Assembly: GCA_963514095.1 (NCBI GenBank)
Contig: OY741285.1
Location: forward strand, 8,743,116 to 8,807,115
Origin: Eutrigla gurnardus
Taxonomy: Eukaryota > Chordata > Actinopteri > Perciformes > Triglidae
Length of the DNA stretch: 64,000 nt
Direction of reading: 5' to 3'
The translations under genes and the position numbers were made by a program. Shown here in pieces: positions 1 to 13,218 of the stretch. Positions within the stretch are counted from its first letter, which is position 1. Each line of letters opens with the position of its first letter. The notes beneath the pieces were generated by a model. It did no database searches. It was not told where the DNA came from and was given only the letters and a program-made list of their open reading frames with translations.

Positions 1-3000
1 GTAAAGGCCTTTCCTGGATGCAACACCGAAAAAAAAAGAAGAAAAAATGAGGGCGGTGTGTTTGAAAACCGTCACGTTTGTTTTAGACGCCGTTATATTT
101 GTCGCTGCCAGAAATTCCCCATTTAAGATCAGCCTTGTTCTGTCGTTTCTGCGTTCCCAAATGCAGCCTGTGCTGAAGCCCTTTAATAATGCAACGGTGT
201 GTTGTCACCCGCTGAAACAAACACCCCTCCAGCTAGCCCCACCCACCTGAACTGCAGTCAAAATGATGGGCTTTGAGCGGCTGACAGCTCAGAACATCTG
301 ATAAAAAATATCGTCGCTATTAAGATGCTGTGCTCCAGTCAAATAAAAATAATAATAAGACCCAACGCAGCACATGATTCCACTACTGCAAAGGCAAATT
401 CATAAATCATTCCACGCGAAAACCTTCCGCCGACACCGAACCAGTCTCAGCACATCGGTGCCCAATTTAATGTCGTCCCATAGCACAACGGCAGGCTATT
501 GTATTAACAACATGACTATGAGAATGTGGTGACAGGAATGCAATGGGGCTCAGCATGCAGCGATGGCCTGAATCCAGCACTCCCAACAAAATGAAAGCTG
601 GACGCAGGGAGGAAGACAAAAATAAAGGACAGCAATAACACAGAAACACAAGCTAGAAGAGAACAGTGTGAAGGAAGCTTAAGGTGGCACGTTAAAGATC
701 ACTGGCTGTAGACGCCCAGCAGGGGGCCTGAGCTGAATGGACCGAGGAAAGATTAACAACTGAAGCCTATTTTTCCACAGATTTGACATAGCAACCCCGG
801 ACCACTGCTTCCACTCCACCCACTCCCTCAGCTTGCAACCAGGCTAGGGAGAGGACATGTGCCGTGGGTGGCACAGTCCTACAAGTCCTCTGGGTTTTTA
901 TTTCGAGGATAAGTAAGAATTACAAAATGGAAAAAGAAGGGGGGAATAAAAAAAAACAGAGCAGAATGTTCTCAAAGAGGCTCAGAGCATTCTCTGCGTA
1001 ACTCCTCGGCATCAGTGGTTTTCTTCTGTGTGCGTTCTTGAGGCTGTGAGGTGGAGGATGAGCGCAGCGAGCTGTGAACAACAGGCTGGCTCTGTCGAGG
1101 CAGGTGCAGACGGGGAGGATGAGAATGGATCTTCCATATGATAAACCGGCGCGCCACAGGAATATCTTTAACCTCCTCCAAAAACACGTCAACTGGTTGA
1201 ACTCGGGCGTGATAGGACGAGACGTTCTCCCTCAGGGTGCGCCGAGCAGCAATGCAAAGACTTATACAGTAAACACTGACATCATTGTTACACAATGCTT
1301 TCTGCAGCAATGCAATGGATGGGCCTCTTTTTTAAAATAGACCTGCGCTACCTGAATACACTTTACAGCCTTGAACTACGATGTCCGACTTCTTTGCGCT
1401 CACGCAGCGTTCGTACATATTTATGTGTGTCCTCCATCTGTCCTGGCAAATACTTATACACGTTTACACATCTGGAAACATTCCTGTGCATATGGTCCCC
1501 TCCATCTGCTATTATTAATTTGAATAGTCGCGTGAATTGCACACGCTCCTGCTGCTCGACTGTCAATTTGCAGCGTTATATAAGAGTCATATTGGAAAGT
1601 TGTAAACCAAAAGGGAAATAGAAGTGTAATTTAATAGTTATATGCTCTTCTACGAGTTGGACCCTCTGGCTATAAGAGTGTGTCAAAAATGTATATAAAT
1701 AAAAGAGAGATATGTGATGCACCCATGAGACATAATGCACCGATAACAGACATGCACCGACATGAAGGAATAGGGGCACACAGGCTGCGAAGACAAGGCC
1801 CCCCGAAAAACTCAATTCCCTGCAGCCAGAAGCTGGAAGTAACTAACTAGCTTGACTCGGAAGAAGAGGCCGGTTCACCCTCAGGAATGATGCAAGGCTG
1901 CATGAATACTTCATGGCCGTGGAGAATAGCAAGGGGCCACCGTACTGAGCCTTGTGTATGAAAAATCCACAGGAAAATATTTGAATAAAAGCCACAAGGC
2001 TGTGTTCTGTTACAGTCCTCTCTCACAGACACAGTGTCTTCTTTCCGCAAGACTCTTGACAAAATTTCAATAAACGGGATTTGGACAGGTACGGGAACTG
2101 GCTCCCTGCTCTTATTTCAAGTATTTCTAAATTAAGTTGAAGTTTCAAATAGATCCGACGAGCTGAGGTTTCGCGTGCTCGAAAATATGTTGTTTGATGT
2201 TATCAATTGTTTTTTATCATAATTGAGCTTAAACAAAATAAAAAAAACAGAAGGTACAGTGCCATCAGATAATTAAGCAGGCTGCCAGCATGAGGGACGA
2301 ATATTAGCCAGTAAGTGTTGTCACAGAGGCTTCTGTAGGTAGTAGGTGATTAATAAAAAGGACGGGCCAGCGCAGCTTGAAAATTAATAACGCTGTCAAC
2401 GGCTACTACTCAATGCTAATGTGCATGTCGGTGCATAATTCTAGAACAGGTGATTAACATTTTAGTCTCGTAGGGGCCCAAATTGTGTTTGCGGTGGATG
2501 GTGGTCACGTAGACACATTGCTCAGTTTGAACGGTGAGCTACATGCGGCGGCGGTGGCGGCGGCTCGTAGCCCAGGGAACGTCCTTCATGAAGAATGGTC
2601 AAATATCCCATTATGCACAGTTCAGGACCTGTGATTTGATGGTAATCCGAGGAGGATTAATGCTGCTCTGAATGCATAGGTTTTTCCTTTGCTCCTTGTT
2701 AGGTTGTTGATAGTCAACATATTGATATATTTTTTCGGGCTCCTGTATTTTTTTTTTTTTTGTTCCCCCTTGAAATAAATCCACGTTGCATTGTGTTTAT
2801 CCAAGCCCTTCACAAGTGGCGTAAAACAAGGTAAAAAAGTGAGATAGGAGGGGAAAAGTGAAATTGGTTACAGCATGCAGGTCTGCCATTGTCTGCCACT
2901 GGCTATTTATTTTATCCCCTGACATAGATATCATCCTCCGGGGAAAAAGTTTGCTTCGGTAATTGTTCCAGAAAGTGAGGCGCTCTCGTCCTGCAGGGTA

Positions 3001-5505
3001 TACGGGAGGGTGGCCAAAAAACTGGGCTCTTTTCTTGCACAACTGGTGAGCGGCGGTAACAGCTCCCTCTGGGAGTCAGGGGTGTAAGGGAGGAAAAAGA
3101 GGCTTATCAGGCGTGAGCACCCTGAACCCCGGCTCTAAGTCACATGCAATTGCTTTAATGGCGTTAAATCAGAAAGAGAGAGAAGGGCGGCGCAGGAAGC
3201 ACTGGAACTGGAATAACAGAATTATCTGGTGACTGTCTCACAGGGGGGTTCTCGGGGCTGCCGTGGCCCCGGTGCCAGAGCTCTGTCTCGGCCCTGTTGT
3301 AAGATAATGGTGTTAATTCTGATAAGAATAACGGGGGAAGAATTTAGGAGGTGGAGGGGGGGATTCTTTAGGAAACCATTAATGTAATCTTGTGTTGGAT
3401 TAATTCTTTAGTGCAGCGGGAGTGCTATGAGGGCCATGGCGGAGTTTATTCACAATGTGTCCCTTCCCTAATCTGCAGTTTAAAATGTGAAGTGTAATTA
3501 AAGACACTCCGCCTGACTAAAGGGGGGGTCACATCCGGGAGAGAACCTTCTCAACCTGACTGGGGACTTAAACCTGGGTGGGGGACTCTCTGCTGAAACC
3601 ACATGCAGCGTCCCCAGCATTATGAGCTCATTTCCTGTGTTGCCTCGCATAATCACTTACACTGCTTGTCTTGTTTTTGATTTCGATCGTTGTAATAAAT
3701 CAACCAAAGCCCGGCTATAATAAAGAAACTGCATTTCTGGGTCTTTTCTCGTCGAACGACGATAATAACGAAGATGCAGCCTGAAGCTACGATGACCGGG
3801 TTTCACCGTATTCACTTCTTCTTCTTCTTCTTTTTCTTTTTTTTTTGTAGAGCTGCAGTTCTCACGGATCGTCTGTTAAGGGCAGCAGTGCGGCACCGGG
3901 CACGTCGACAGCAGCCCCACCTATTCTCAGCAGAGCGCTGTCTAAAGGGAAACGCTTCAGGTGACAATGTGACATCCTTCCTATTTCCTCTTTCATATCG
4001 ATCACTGTAACCAGATAGGAGAGGCAGCCAAGGGAGAAGTGTAATCATCCCGCGAATATGGTAGAAAATATAGACCTCTCTAATAATAAACGGATTTTTA
4101 GAATAGAAAGATTTATGGTGAATATAATATGTTAAATATGTATATTGGATACATTGCCAACGCCATAAGCTTTGCCTGTGCACATATACTTAGTCCGAAT
4201 CTGACATTTCATCAGAAGATTATTGGTTTTATTGGATTAATGAAATGAAAATGACTGTCTTTCAAAATGACTGGGAAACAGAGATATCTTTGTTTACACG
4301 GCGTGTGCGGTAAATTGTGCAAAGTGATTAAATGTGTGCTCAGCAAGATTTGACTTCTTGCACACTGATAGGGAAAAGGGGAACTCCTCTGACCAGAATT
4401 CTAATGTTCGGAGTCAAAAATTGGTCGGGCCGCATCCTTTCACGTTGAAGATTCAACAAAACGGAACAACTTCCCGTTACGTGGGATCTGGAATGAGGCT
4501 GCGCCTTGTGATCACAGCAGTCGGCATCAAACGCTGCCAATTCAAATCCTTCGGAAGGCTTGTGGGTACGGAGCGTGTTCTAATGGCCCTATCTGGGATG
4601 TTTACAGAAAAGCTTCATTTGCTTTCATTATACGGGGTGCAGCTCCTTTGACAGGTAAACGACACTCAACTCGTGGAAGTCATTTCGCGAAAATGCATTT
4701 CCCTCATCACCTCGTAGATTGTTGCTAAATCACTAATTGATTAATATCTGCCTTCCTCTTGATTTGACGCTTAGCGGCATTGGAAGCCACTCTGGGTAAC
4801 AGGGTTGTAACTGTTGTGAGAGCAGGTTGTGCCTAAGGCTCCACATATTTATTTAAAGTCTGCCTACATTGCTGTGTGCGTTGGACAAACAGCGTTGTGT
4901 TGTGATGACATACAGCTATAAGAGGCGGCTATGGCTGCAGAGATAATGGGGAACTGAGAGGCGGTGTGTGTGTTCAGGCGGAGGGAGTTTTAGATGTCTG
5001 GTGACAACTTGTTTCTGTTTTAATGGGGCCGCTGCTGTGACGCAGAGGAAAGTTTTCCCGAAAGGTTTTCGTGCGTGGCTGCGGGGAGACGGGTGCCAAC
5101 TCCGTTCTGGCTTCTTAGTCTCCACAGTGTCGTGCAGGTGCTTCACGGAGGGCAGCTGACAGTCAATCATATGTTCAGCCGGTTCTCCGAGGAGGCAGAG
5201 GAGAACTAGACTGTGATGGACGATGTTCAGATGCTTTCAGCTATTGACCTGAGGAAAGTGGGCCATGTTTTTTTGAGCCATTGGGAGAAATGCCTCCATG
5301 AAGGCATGTCAATATGTCCCGTCAATACTGCTGCCTGAATACCATAGGGTTCGTCACCAGGTATCAGTATGTGCAGATTGATTTACACGCTTGAACGCAC
5401 TGTTCAACACTGTAGACATCACATAAATTATCGAATACATTCCACACATATATGAGATAACCATAATAAAAACATATTGCCTGCTCTTGAATTAGAATAA
5501 CAGTG
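1..5505. other. Non-coding stretch, no gene recognised
   Basis: I see no exon with convincing splice sites and coding phase here. The open frames are short and overlap on both strands. Visible content is AT-rich sequence, a T/C tract at 3817-3847 (CTT repeats running into poly-T) and a T run near 2749-2762. It may be intron or upstream flank of the unidentified gene whose exon starts at 8002, because that exon needs an upstream coding exon that I could not locate. Confidence 0.5.
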
Positions 5506-5692
5506 TGAGGCTGTGCAGTGCTGTTTTGAGCTAAATGCTAATATGCTGATGTTTAATAGATATAATCTTTACCATCTTCACCAATTTGCTTTAGTTTGTT
5601 TTTTTTGCATGCTGACTTTTGCTAATTAGCACTTAATGCAAAGTACATCTCACGCTGATGGGAAAAGTAGTTTTGCAGGTATTTGTTCATTA
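5506..5692 (-). repeat. Teleost interspersed repeat ('gctaattagc/ctgatgttta' type), antisense copy
   Basis: The stretch contains the run of short motifs typical of a common fish repeat, in antisense: 'tgagctaaatgctaa', 'atgctgatgttta', 'tataatctttaccat', 'tgctaattagcac', 'ctgatggga', 'ttttgcaggtatttg'. The same family appears in sense orientation at 7408-7740 and 16583-16880. I know the family by sight from fish introns and do not assign a Repbase name. It has no coding capacity. Confidence 0.7.
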
Positions 5693-7407
5693 ATGGCGGG
5701 ACATGGAATATTAACTTGAATCCATCGTGTGGCTAACGTTTATGAATCAACACTTCCTCTCTATGTACCATAGAGTTTGTTGTGCACATGTCAGTGGTGG
5801 GAAATGGACAAATCCATCATTTTGAACTATCATTTCCAATTTTGATAACTTCTCAATAAACTGACCAGCACAGCTGGCTGTCCTCCGCCTGTTCTCAAGC
5901 ATATTACCGATATGCTTTGCCAGCAAAATGCGATGGAAATAACACCGTCCGAGTCGATGTCCAATCATCACACGGCCAGCACTCAATCATTGTTGTCATT
6001 TGAGCTATTGTGTAATTTGATCACCGAGATTCCATTGTCATGATTGGACGACGGGGGAAATTATAGACTAATCAATATTCTCACATCAAATCAGGAAGCA
6101 TGGGGTTTTTCAGTGTGTGGTGGAATCCTGCTGGTTCGGTGGAGACAAGTGTTTAATCTCATCGTCTCCCTGGGTTTTCTGACTCTACTGTGTCCAAAAA
6201 AAAGTCACAAACAGAGAAGAAGTTAAAATATTTGCTGAATTACTCTCGCAGCCAGTCTTACTCATTTAACATCAGGAGGCTGTACATTTTTTTTTTTGGA
6301 GGGGGGGAGTGGAGATAAGCAGCTGCCTTGCCGTTTTAGACCTTTACCAGTGAATAATTACAGCAGCCTGGTGATTATGTTCCCAAAATCATATTTGAAT
6401 TTTTCCAGCTTTCAGTTAATCCTAATTAAAAAAAATCAGCACGCTAATAGCCAACAAAACTGTCATAATTCATTTATTCATATCAACTTTTCTACAACAT
6501 CAGTCCAATGCAAACGTTAATGCCGGCGAAGACCAGAGGCAGCATTAGCTATGCACATTGTTCCACAGCCACGGACGTTTTGGAAATGATTGTGGCTGAA
6601 ACTTTTTTCCGCACAGCGTCCCAGTCAGCTATCAATTAATAACCAGATGTGTACTGGACTATTAAGTTTACCGCGTGAATTAAAAGAGTTCACTTTGAGG
6701 ACAGGCGAGAAAAATCTTTAAAGTTTAGAACTCTTGATTAACATTTAAACGCAGTCCACCACTTCATACATAGATGATTTTTTTGTAATTTGTGGCTGCC
6801 GCAATGCCAAATTATTCAAGAGCCAAAATCAAGCTGGGAGAATGCTTGTCGCTGATTTGTGTAAAGTGCTTCAATCCAAACATGTTTCTCACCCGGCAGT
6901 CTTAATATATCAAAAGCTGTATTTGTGGTTTCGGTTAAACAGACACAATCAAGTGACCTGTTACTCTTGAAGGGAACGGTGGCAGGTGAACAACAAGGCA
7001 GCCGCAGTGCTGAAACGGGCTCAACTAAACTGGAAGAGATCTCTGTTTCACACTCCCACACGTGCTGTAGGAGTTGTTTGTTCTTGCGCGATATACATAC
7101 ACATCAGATCGCAATGTGGTGCAGTATGAGTTTGATTCACATTCGGTGTCACGGCTTTATCGCTGCGGACGTGCTGGGATCTGCTCTGACGTTGACCACT
7201 CGCTGCCCACAGAACTATTTAAAAACCCGCGTGCCTCGGCAAGAAGCAAAGGCTCTAACGGCTGCCACTTTGATCCTTGACCGGCAGGATATCGATATAT
7301 CTGGTCCGTTTTGATGCCGGTATAAGAAATGTGCTCTTGAAGTTCACTGAAAGAAACATTAGCAGTGTTGTTTTCTAGAAGAGCGTGGTGGAGGGGTTAT
7401 GTCGGCC
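5693..7407. other. Non-coding stretch, nothing recognised
   Basis: AT-rich sequence with a T run at 6289-6297. A 129-codon plus-strand open frame (6925-7314) has no recognisable protein content and lacks credible splice context (see rejected items). No RNA gene or repeat family was recognised. Confidence 0.5.
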
Positions 7408-7740
7408 ATTCATTGTCCCCAGATGCTGAATCATTGGGGATCCTCTGAAGTATTGGATGGATTGTCGCGAAAGATATTCAAGATCCACAGAGGATCAAAC
7501 TGTAATGACTTCGGCGGCGCTCTGACTTTTAATCAAGCGCCATAATTAATTAGGTCACCAATTTTGTATGACAAAACACCTGCTCAACATACGACACTCC
7601 CATCATCCTCAGCTGTAGTTTCTAATTGGCAAATGTTAGCAAGTGAGTTTAATGTGCTAATCATCAGCATCAATCAGTAGCACGTTCATGTTAGCTTGTA
7701 GCTCCACAGAGCTGCTAGCATGGCTCTCTCGCTTTTTGAT
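7408..7740 (+). repeat. Teleost interspersed repeat, sense copy
   Basis: This copy matches by eye the consensus order of the same family as 5506-5692: 'attggatggattg', 'aagatccacagaggat', 'taatgacttcgg', 'gcgctctgacttttaatc', 'ctcagctgtagttt', 'aattggcaaatgttagca', 'cacagagctgctagcatggct'. It is diverged with small deletions, so it is an old copy. It lies about 260 bp upstream of a coding exon. Confidence 0.75.
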
Positions 7741-8001
7741 GACAAATCATTTAACGTGGATGTCTGATTGGTAAATTACAATTCTTTTCACAACCACAGT
7801 CTGACGCTTGGACTTCAATACCAACGTCATTAATGCACAGTCGACTGAATGAGGAATGCGATGCCCCTTCTCCACTCAGACATCAAACAGAAACGCCAAT
7901 TTCTGCCCAGTTCAGTCCAGATATATTTGATACAATAAATGAGTTGGCGAGTGCCGTTTGAAGTCCTGACACTCTCATTGGTTTTCTCCTTCTGGTTACA
8001 G

Positions 8002-8512
8002 GAGTTGTTCCCTTTCGCTTAGCCCCGCCCAACAACGGAGGGAGACCAGCTACTTCAGGACCCCGCCTGTTCCCAGAGGGAAGCACAAAATATCCACCAA
8101 TCTCATCGACGGATCCCGAGTGAACAGCCACGTCTACAAACACCTGCAGGAGGACGAGTCGGCGGACATGGAGTCCATCAGAAGGTGAACGTTGTTCTTT
8201 GTCTGCTGTTAGTTTGGTTGTTTTTTCATCTTTCTGATGTGGAATAGCTTGGTCCGGCGCCACTGAGCCCGGGACGAACCGAGGGTCAAGTCGGAGTGGC
8301 AGAAGGATGATTTGAGGAGAAATGAGTTGATGAGTGAAATGCCTCAAATCCACGCTCGGAATTGAGAAATCTGATCCAGGGAAATAAATGAGATCTGCTG
8401 TGCCCTCTTTCGACTGGGACTATCACAATTAATTTGGAGGACACACTTGATCCTGACTGCTCAACAGTATCATGGCGCTGGGGAAGTCCAAGAAATGAGT
8501 CTGTGTGTGTGT

Positions 8513-8547
<35 letters not shown>

Positions 8548-11500
8548 CCTCGCTGCACTCGCCACCGGGGTTGTTGTGTGTGCTGTGAATGAAAATGTGC
8601 TGTGTCTGCAGGGTTTTTTTTTATCAGGGTTGAAAATACAACAACGGCCAAAGCTAATTATCGGATGATGCACGAGTTCACATGATCTCAAGATGTCCAG
8701 AATGGGCTAATTTGGCGGATGCTCCGGCATTATGTGGAAGCCTTGCAAGTTAACATATCAAATAAATAATTACATTTTCTGTAATGTATGAGCTAAGGAT
8801 GGAGCCATATTGACTCCAAGCTAATAGGACGAGACTACAAATGGGCAAAGGATTCACTTCGGCCTTTTGACACATCTAGAATTCCCCTCATGCTCGTCCC
8901 GATGTCGAGTAAGGACAGCGAGTCGCCCTAGTTTCATGGCTATCATAAGTGGAGCACGGCCACTGGCACTGTTTCAGGAAGCATTAAAGGTAGGGAGGAC
9001 TTTTTTTTGGCAGAGCCACCGCTCTCCAGTTGGCTATCTGGGGGGCTTAAAATAACTTACACATTTTAAAAGTACAGTCTGATGATCCTCAACTGGCATG
9101 GGCTCAAAAAAAAAAATAGCTTGAAAATGAAATCCTCTCTGACACATGTGGTATCAAAGAGGGGTGTTCATGTCCTCGAGAAGGGAGGAGATCATCCATG
9201 TGGAGACAAAGTATCTCACATCACTGTTTTTCCTCTTTCCGATAATGAATACGATTGATGGTTCCTAACAAGCAAGGCGAGGGAAATGTTTATCTTTCTT
9301 ATGCTTGTGTTCCGAAGTAGAATAATGTCGCATAATAATCAAGCAGTTCTCTTAAACATGCAACACTAGAAACATTGAGTTATTTTGGGTTTTCTTTAAG
9401 GACGTAGAGGAGAACATCTTTAAGCCCGAGTAAGGCAGTCCTACTTAGCATATGACTCAGGAACGGCCTAATTTGCTGCCAGCGTGTGCGACTTGAGCGA
9501 TGGCACTGTTATCAGAAACGTCTGTCGTTAAAGCAGGGTCCCTTGTGCATTTCGCACACTTAAAAGTGCCGAGCAACGTTTCCATTAGCATGCCAACCTG
9601 ATTGAGCGCTACAGTGGCTTGTAAGATTCACTGCAAGCTGCCAAACTCTTTATGTGACCTATTTCCATAATTTACATTTTTAAACAAAGCTCCATGGAGC
9701 TCAGCAGTTCTTTCACATCGGCTGTGCAGGGATATCCTCCAGGAGTCTAACAGTTTCCCTCTCTTCACACACACACATGCATGTGCACGTGCACGCATGG
9801 CATAACAAATAAACAAACTGCTAAATAAACTAATTAGACTTCTTTTTCAAAATCACAAAGGCTGTAAAATCTGCAAGCTGTGGGCAGTGTAACCTGACAC
9901 AGATTTTTCCAAGTGTTTAGGGGAAGAGCTCCTCATCTTCTCAGGGATAAGATTGTACATTTGACAATTTAGATCTCATTAGCCATTGATCATTTCCTCC
10001 GAGGACCGTCAGTTGAGTACATTTCACCGGCCTTCAGGAGGCTGAAATAACGTATCTCTCTACTTACCAGCCATACAACAAGCTACCAAGCTTACAGCCC
10101 CCTCCTCCTCCTCCTCCTCCTCCTCCTCCAGCCCCCTTCTCTCCCTTGTTGCCATGGATACACCCTCTCATCTCTGGAAATGAGAAATGGGAGTTGGAAA
10201 GGAGAGTGCGAGAACGAGAGAGGGGTAGGTGAGGAAAGAAGGAAGATTGCGCAGAGATGATCAGCGGAAGGAGCGATGTGGGCGCAGACGGCGGTAGAAA
10301 GTGTTCGAGGCGAGCAAACAACGAGAACGCTCTTCCATGTTTTCTCCAGTCTGTGACAACGGATCCCGGCAGAGCATTGTCAGTTTCATTATCCGGTGTC
10401 AAAACATTATATTTACCCATCGCAGATAAGGACAGGATTGAAGGCAAATTTGCCACGGGAGTTATTTTTAGATGTGTTTTGATCTGCCGGATTTACCTCC
10501 TGCTTGCATTTGCCCTTCTAATACCGAGGGAGGAATGGGAAAGTAATTCAATTATTTAAACTTGGTTATGCTACAAACAGTCTCTGAAGGCTGACAATAA
10601 CACCGGCTGTCTCCTCAGGCTCTGTCGGGGTGATTTAAAATGTGAATGGTGTCTTCAGTAACAATATTAACTCCTGTGCGCGCGTTCATATACAAACTTA
10701 CCTTCTCGGCTCTGGATCAGTTTCACCGCTCTGCTGTATCATTTTCATTCGGAACACGACGCCTTTCAAGCTTGTTGGCACTGTTTCCTGATAATTCACT
10801 CATACTTGACGGCAGGATGCATCATCATGCAAGCTGAGACTCCCACGCCCACGAACGCATCTCCATTCACCCCCAAATGTCACATGAGAAGCACCAGGTG
10901 TGTTTCGGGGAACACACATGTTCAAGGAGGCAGACTTTGACACTTACTCCCACAGGCCTGGGGTCAGCTGTGCTGCTAAAGCCCTAAATCTCCCATAAGG
11001 CAGCCATGGGAGAGGGGATTTTTCAGTTAGACATTAACGCAGCAACAATACAGATTGCTCTTGTTGAGGATTAGAAATAATTACACAAGATTATGAGAGA
11101 ACAATACCTAAATAATAATTGTATCGGTGCAAGATAGTTAGGTTTTTGTTGTACGGAACAATGAGGGGATGAAACCCTTTGTTTCATTATTCTGTTTCTC
11201 ACTCTTTTTTATTCCTCTTAGGAAATGAGCGTCTCGAGGGGAAAAGGTCACAATATAAATGACTTAGGTTCTCTCCCTCTATCTCTCTCACCCTGTCATT
11301 TCTATTCTTCTCTGCCCACAGGTGTGATTCTGCCAGTGGAAAGGTCGGCGCTCTCCTCAGCAGGAGTTCACTCTCTCACTTCGCAGCCAGGAAGGGATGG
11401 ACCGAGGTCCCGTGCACACGTCTGGATAAGGGAACGACCTACCTTCCGTCTTCCCTTCGCACCCGCTCCGTGCCCATCATCCCCTCGCTCCAAGCGTGTG

Positions 11501-12033
11501 ACCTCGAGAGCGCGGACACGAGCGGGCGGAACCAAGGGCGGCTCCTCAAGTGGCACCCGGCGCCCACAAGCAAATCCCCTTCTCCGCCCGGCGAGACCGG
11601 TGTTGTGCCCGGCGGCGTCGCCCCCCCTGCCACCATCACCGTCACAGTGGGGTCGGAGAAGAATCCCGGCTCGGCACAGACGCCCCGCACCTTTGAAATT
11701 ACAGTGGAACTGGCCCAGGAGTTAAAACAGAAAAGCCTTTCCATCCCCATGAAAATGTCTCGGCCTCAAAACGAGATCCACCCAGGTGGCACAAACACTC
11801 TCGAGGCTGGCAGCGCACAGGAGTCAGACGGGAGAAGCGTCCAATATTCAGCCAGAGCTCTGCACACAGGCGCTGGGACCAGAGGTTTGAAGGCAGCAGG
11901 CCAAAGAGAAGCCCCGGGACGGTGCCAAGGTCAGACGTCCCTCGTGCACGGAGGAGTAAACTACTCCTTGGCCACCAAAGGGCCCAGCTGCAGAGGAACT
12001 GGAAACGCTTACGCCAGGCCCTCTGCAAGCTGA
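8002..12033 (+). CDS. 3' end of an unidentified multi-exon gene (two phase-matched coding exons)
   Basis: Two exons are visible: 8002-8184 and 11322-12033 (stop TGA 12031-12033). The first follows 'ttctggttacag' and ends AGAAG|gtgaac, leaving two bases of a codon. The second follows 'tctgcccacag' and opens with the single base that completes it, so the frame runs through without a stop: ...ADMESIRR-CDSASGKVGA... In total 297 residues are visible. The upstream part, including the start codon, is missing, because base 8002 completes a codon begun in an earlier exon. The protein is low in hydrophobic residues and rich in Ser, Pro, Arg and Gly. It contains SYFRTPPVPRGK, PSPPGETGVVPGG and TITVTVGSEKNPG, with no membrane segment or known fold that I recognise. 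It looks like a disordered cytoplasmic C-terminal tail. Third codon positions in the second exon are GC-rich, as in real coding sequence. I do not recognise the family and assign no function. A second open frame over 11225-11725 is a shadow. Confidence 0.7.
8502..8544. repeat. GT microsatellite
   Basis: About 43 bp of alternating GT with one CT interruption, in the intron between the two exons of the unidentified gene. Confidence 0.95.
8545..11321. other. Intron of the unidentified gene
   Basis: This is the remainder of the intron that runs from the donor at 8185 to the acceptor ending at 11321. It holds a CCT/AGG tract at 10101-10129 and otherwise AT-rich sequence. No internal exon is needed, because the phases of the flanking exons fit directly. 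Confidence 0.6.
10101..10129. repeat. (CCT)n triplet repeat
   Basis: About nine tandem CCT units. Read on the minus strand they give a spurious poly-Gly open frame. Confidence 0.95.
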
Positions 12034-12275
12034 TTGGATTAACTCTATAAAGCTTCAAAGACACTCTTTCCAATAACTGTATACCTTTGCTGGTGGCGCA
12101 GGATGGTTAGCAGGTGGGACCATCTGTGTGGCCACACGGACCAATAACAGATGGCCGTCAATTTTGAAGGAACATGAACAGATTGAACTGCAGACGCGGG
12201 GAGAGAGAAAAAAAAAACAACAAAAAAACTGACATCCAATTATAAAGAAACAGAGACAAACAAACACACGTTGTG

Positions 12276-12281
12276 AATAAA
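12276..12281 (+). promoter_or_regulatory. Candidate poly(A) signal of the unidentified gene
   Basis: AATAAA lies 243 bp after the stop at 12033. A second AATAAA is at 12508-12513. Either would give a short 3' UTR that ends before the fold-back repeat at 12619. Confidence 0.4.
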
Positions 12282-12618
12282 TGTGACTCGAAAAAGGAAA
12301 AACAAAACCATGACTTGAGTGGAAGCTTGACTTAAACGGTGTATTGAAAAAAAAAAAATGCCACTATTTAAACGGAGCTTCTACTTAGAAACCAAAATAG
12401 TGTGTCATCTCTATGTTGTTTCTCTATTGTAAAGAAATGAAATTATATATGTCATATAATATATGTCATATAGACGTATATATATATTTGACATACAATT
12501 GTGACAAAATAAAGACTAAGATAACAGTGTTAATTAAGGGCTTTATTCATCTCAACAATGTGAAGAATGTCTGCTTGTGTCTTAAATACACTGAATATGT
12601 AACAAATACAAAAAAAAG

Positions 12619-12943
12619 CTTTATCGTAGGCAACTGGACTTGCTTGAGGTACTCGACGACGTTTCTCCTCTCATCCAAGAGGCTTCTTCAGTTCTACCCG
12701 AGCGAATGGCACACTAGTTAAATAGTTATGCCAGTTCCACAGGTCAGGAGCAGTCCATCTGCATCTTCAGATGCCTTCAGGACAAGGCAGGACACTCTCT
12801 TTTAAGAGTCACATGCCTCTCACAGTATTACTGACACTACAAGAGGTTAAACACCTAAACTCCCCACTAGTCAGAACTGAAGAAGCCTCTTGGATGAGAG
12901 GAGAAACGTCGAGAACCTAAAGCCAGTTACCTACGATAAAGCC
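12619..12943. repeat. Fold-back (inverted-repeat) interspersed element
   Basis: The left arm (about 12619-12695) and right arm (about 12870-12943) are near-perfect reverse complements sharing 'gaactgaagaagcctcttgg', 'atgagaggagaaacgtcgag' and 'ctacgataaagc'. They are separated by about 175 bp. This is a familiar teleost repeat motif in fish introns. No open frame spans it. A transcript could fold into a 70-bp hairpin. Confidence 0.8.
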
Positions 12944-13194
12944 TTCAAAGATGACCACGACCTGGATGACCCAGAATCTCCACAGACACACTGAATATGT
13001 TGCAAACTGTATGTCACATAAAATAAGCCACGTTATGTAAAATTCAATCCCAGTTTTCCCTTTATCTCCGTGGCAACCTGTAGCTGGATTTAATCACCTG
13101 TTTAGCTGAACCCCATACCGCCAACCTTAAATCAGCCACACTAATGAAGAATAGCTCATTATTTCTGCTTCAGACATAAGTAGCTGTTCTTCAG

Positions 13195-13218
13195 GTGTGT
13201 GTGTGTGTGTGTGTGTGT
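13195..13218. repeat. GT microsatellite
   Basis: About 12 GT units. Confidence 0.95.

Noticed and set aside
3812..4183. 123-codon minus-strand frame ending in poly-Lys
   Set aside because: The lysines are the complement of a T/CTT run. The remainder has no recognisable content.
6925..7314. 129-codon plus-strand open frame
   Set aside because: A second frame is open over the same DNA, the translation has no domain or family resemblance, and no splice sites or promoter features support it.
11225..11725. 166-codon plus-strand frame overlapping the terminal exon of the unidentified gene
   Set aside because: It is a shadow frame. The phase carried from the 8002-8184 exon selects the other frame, which ends at 12033.
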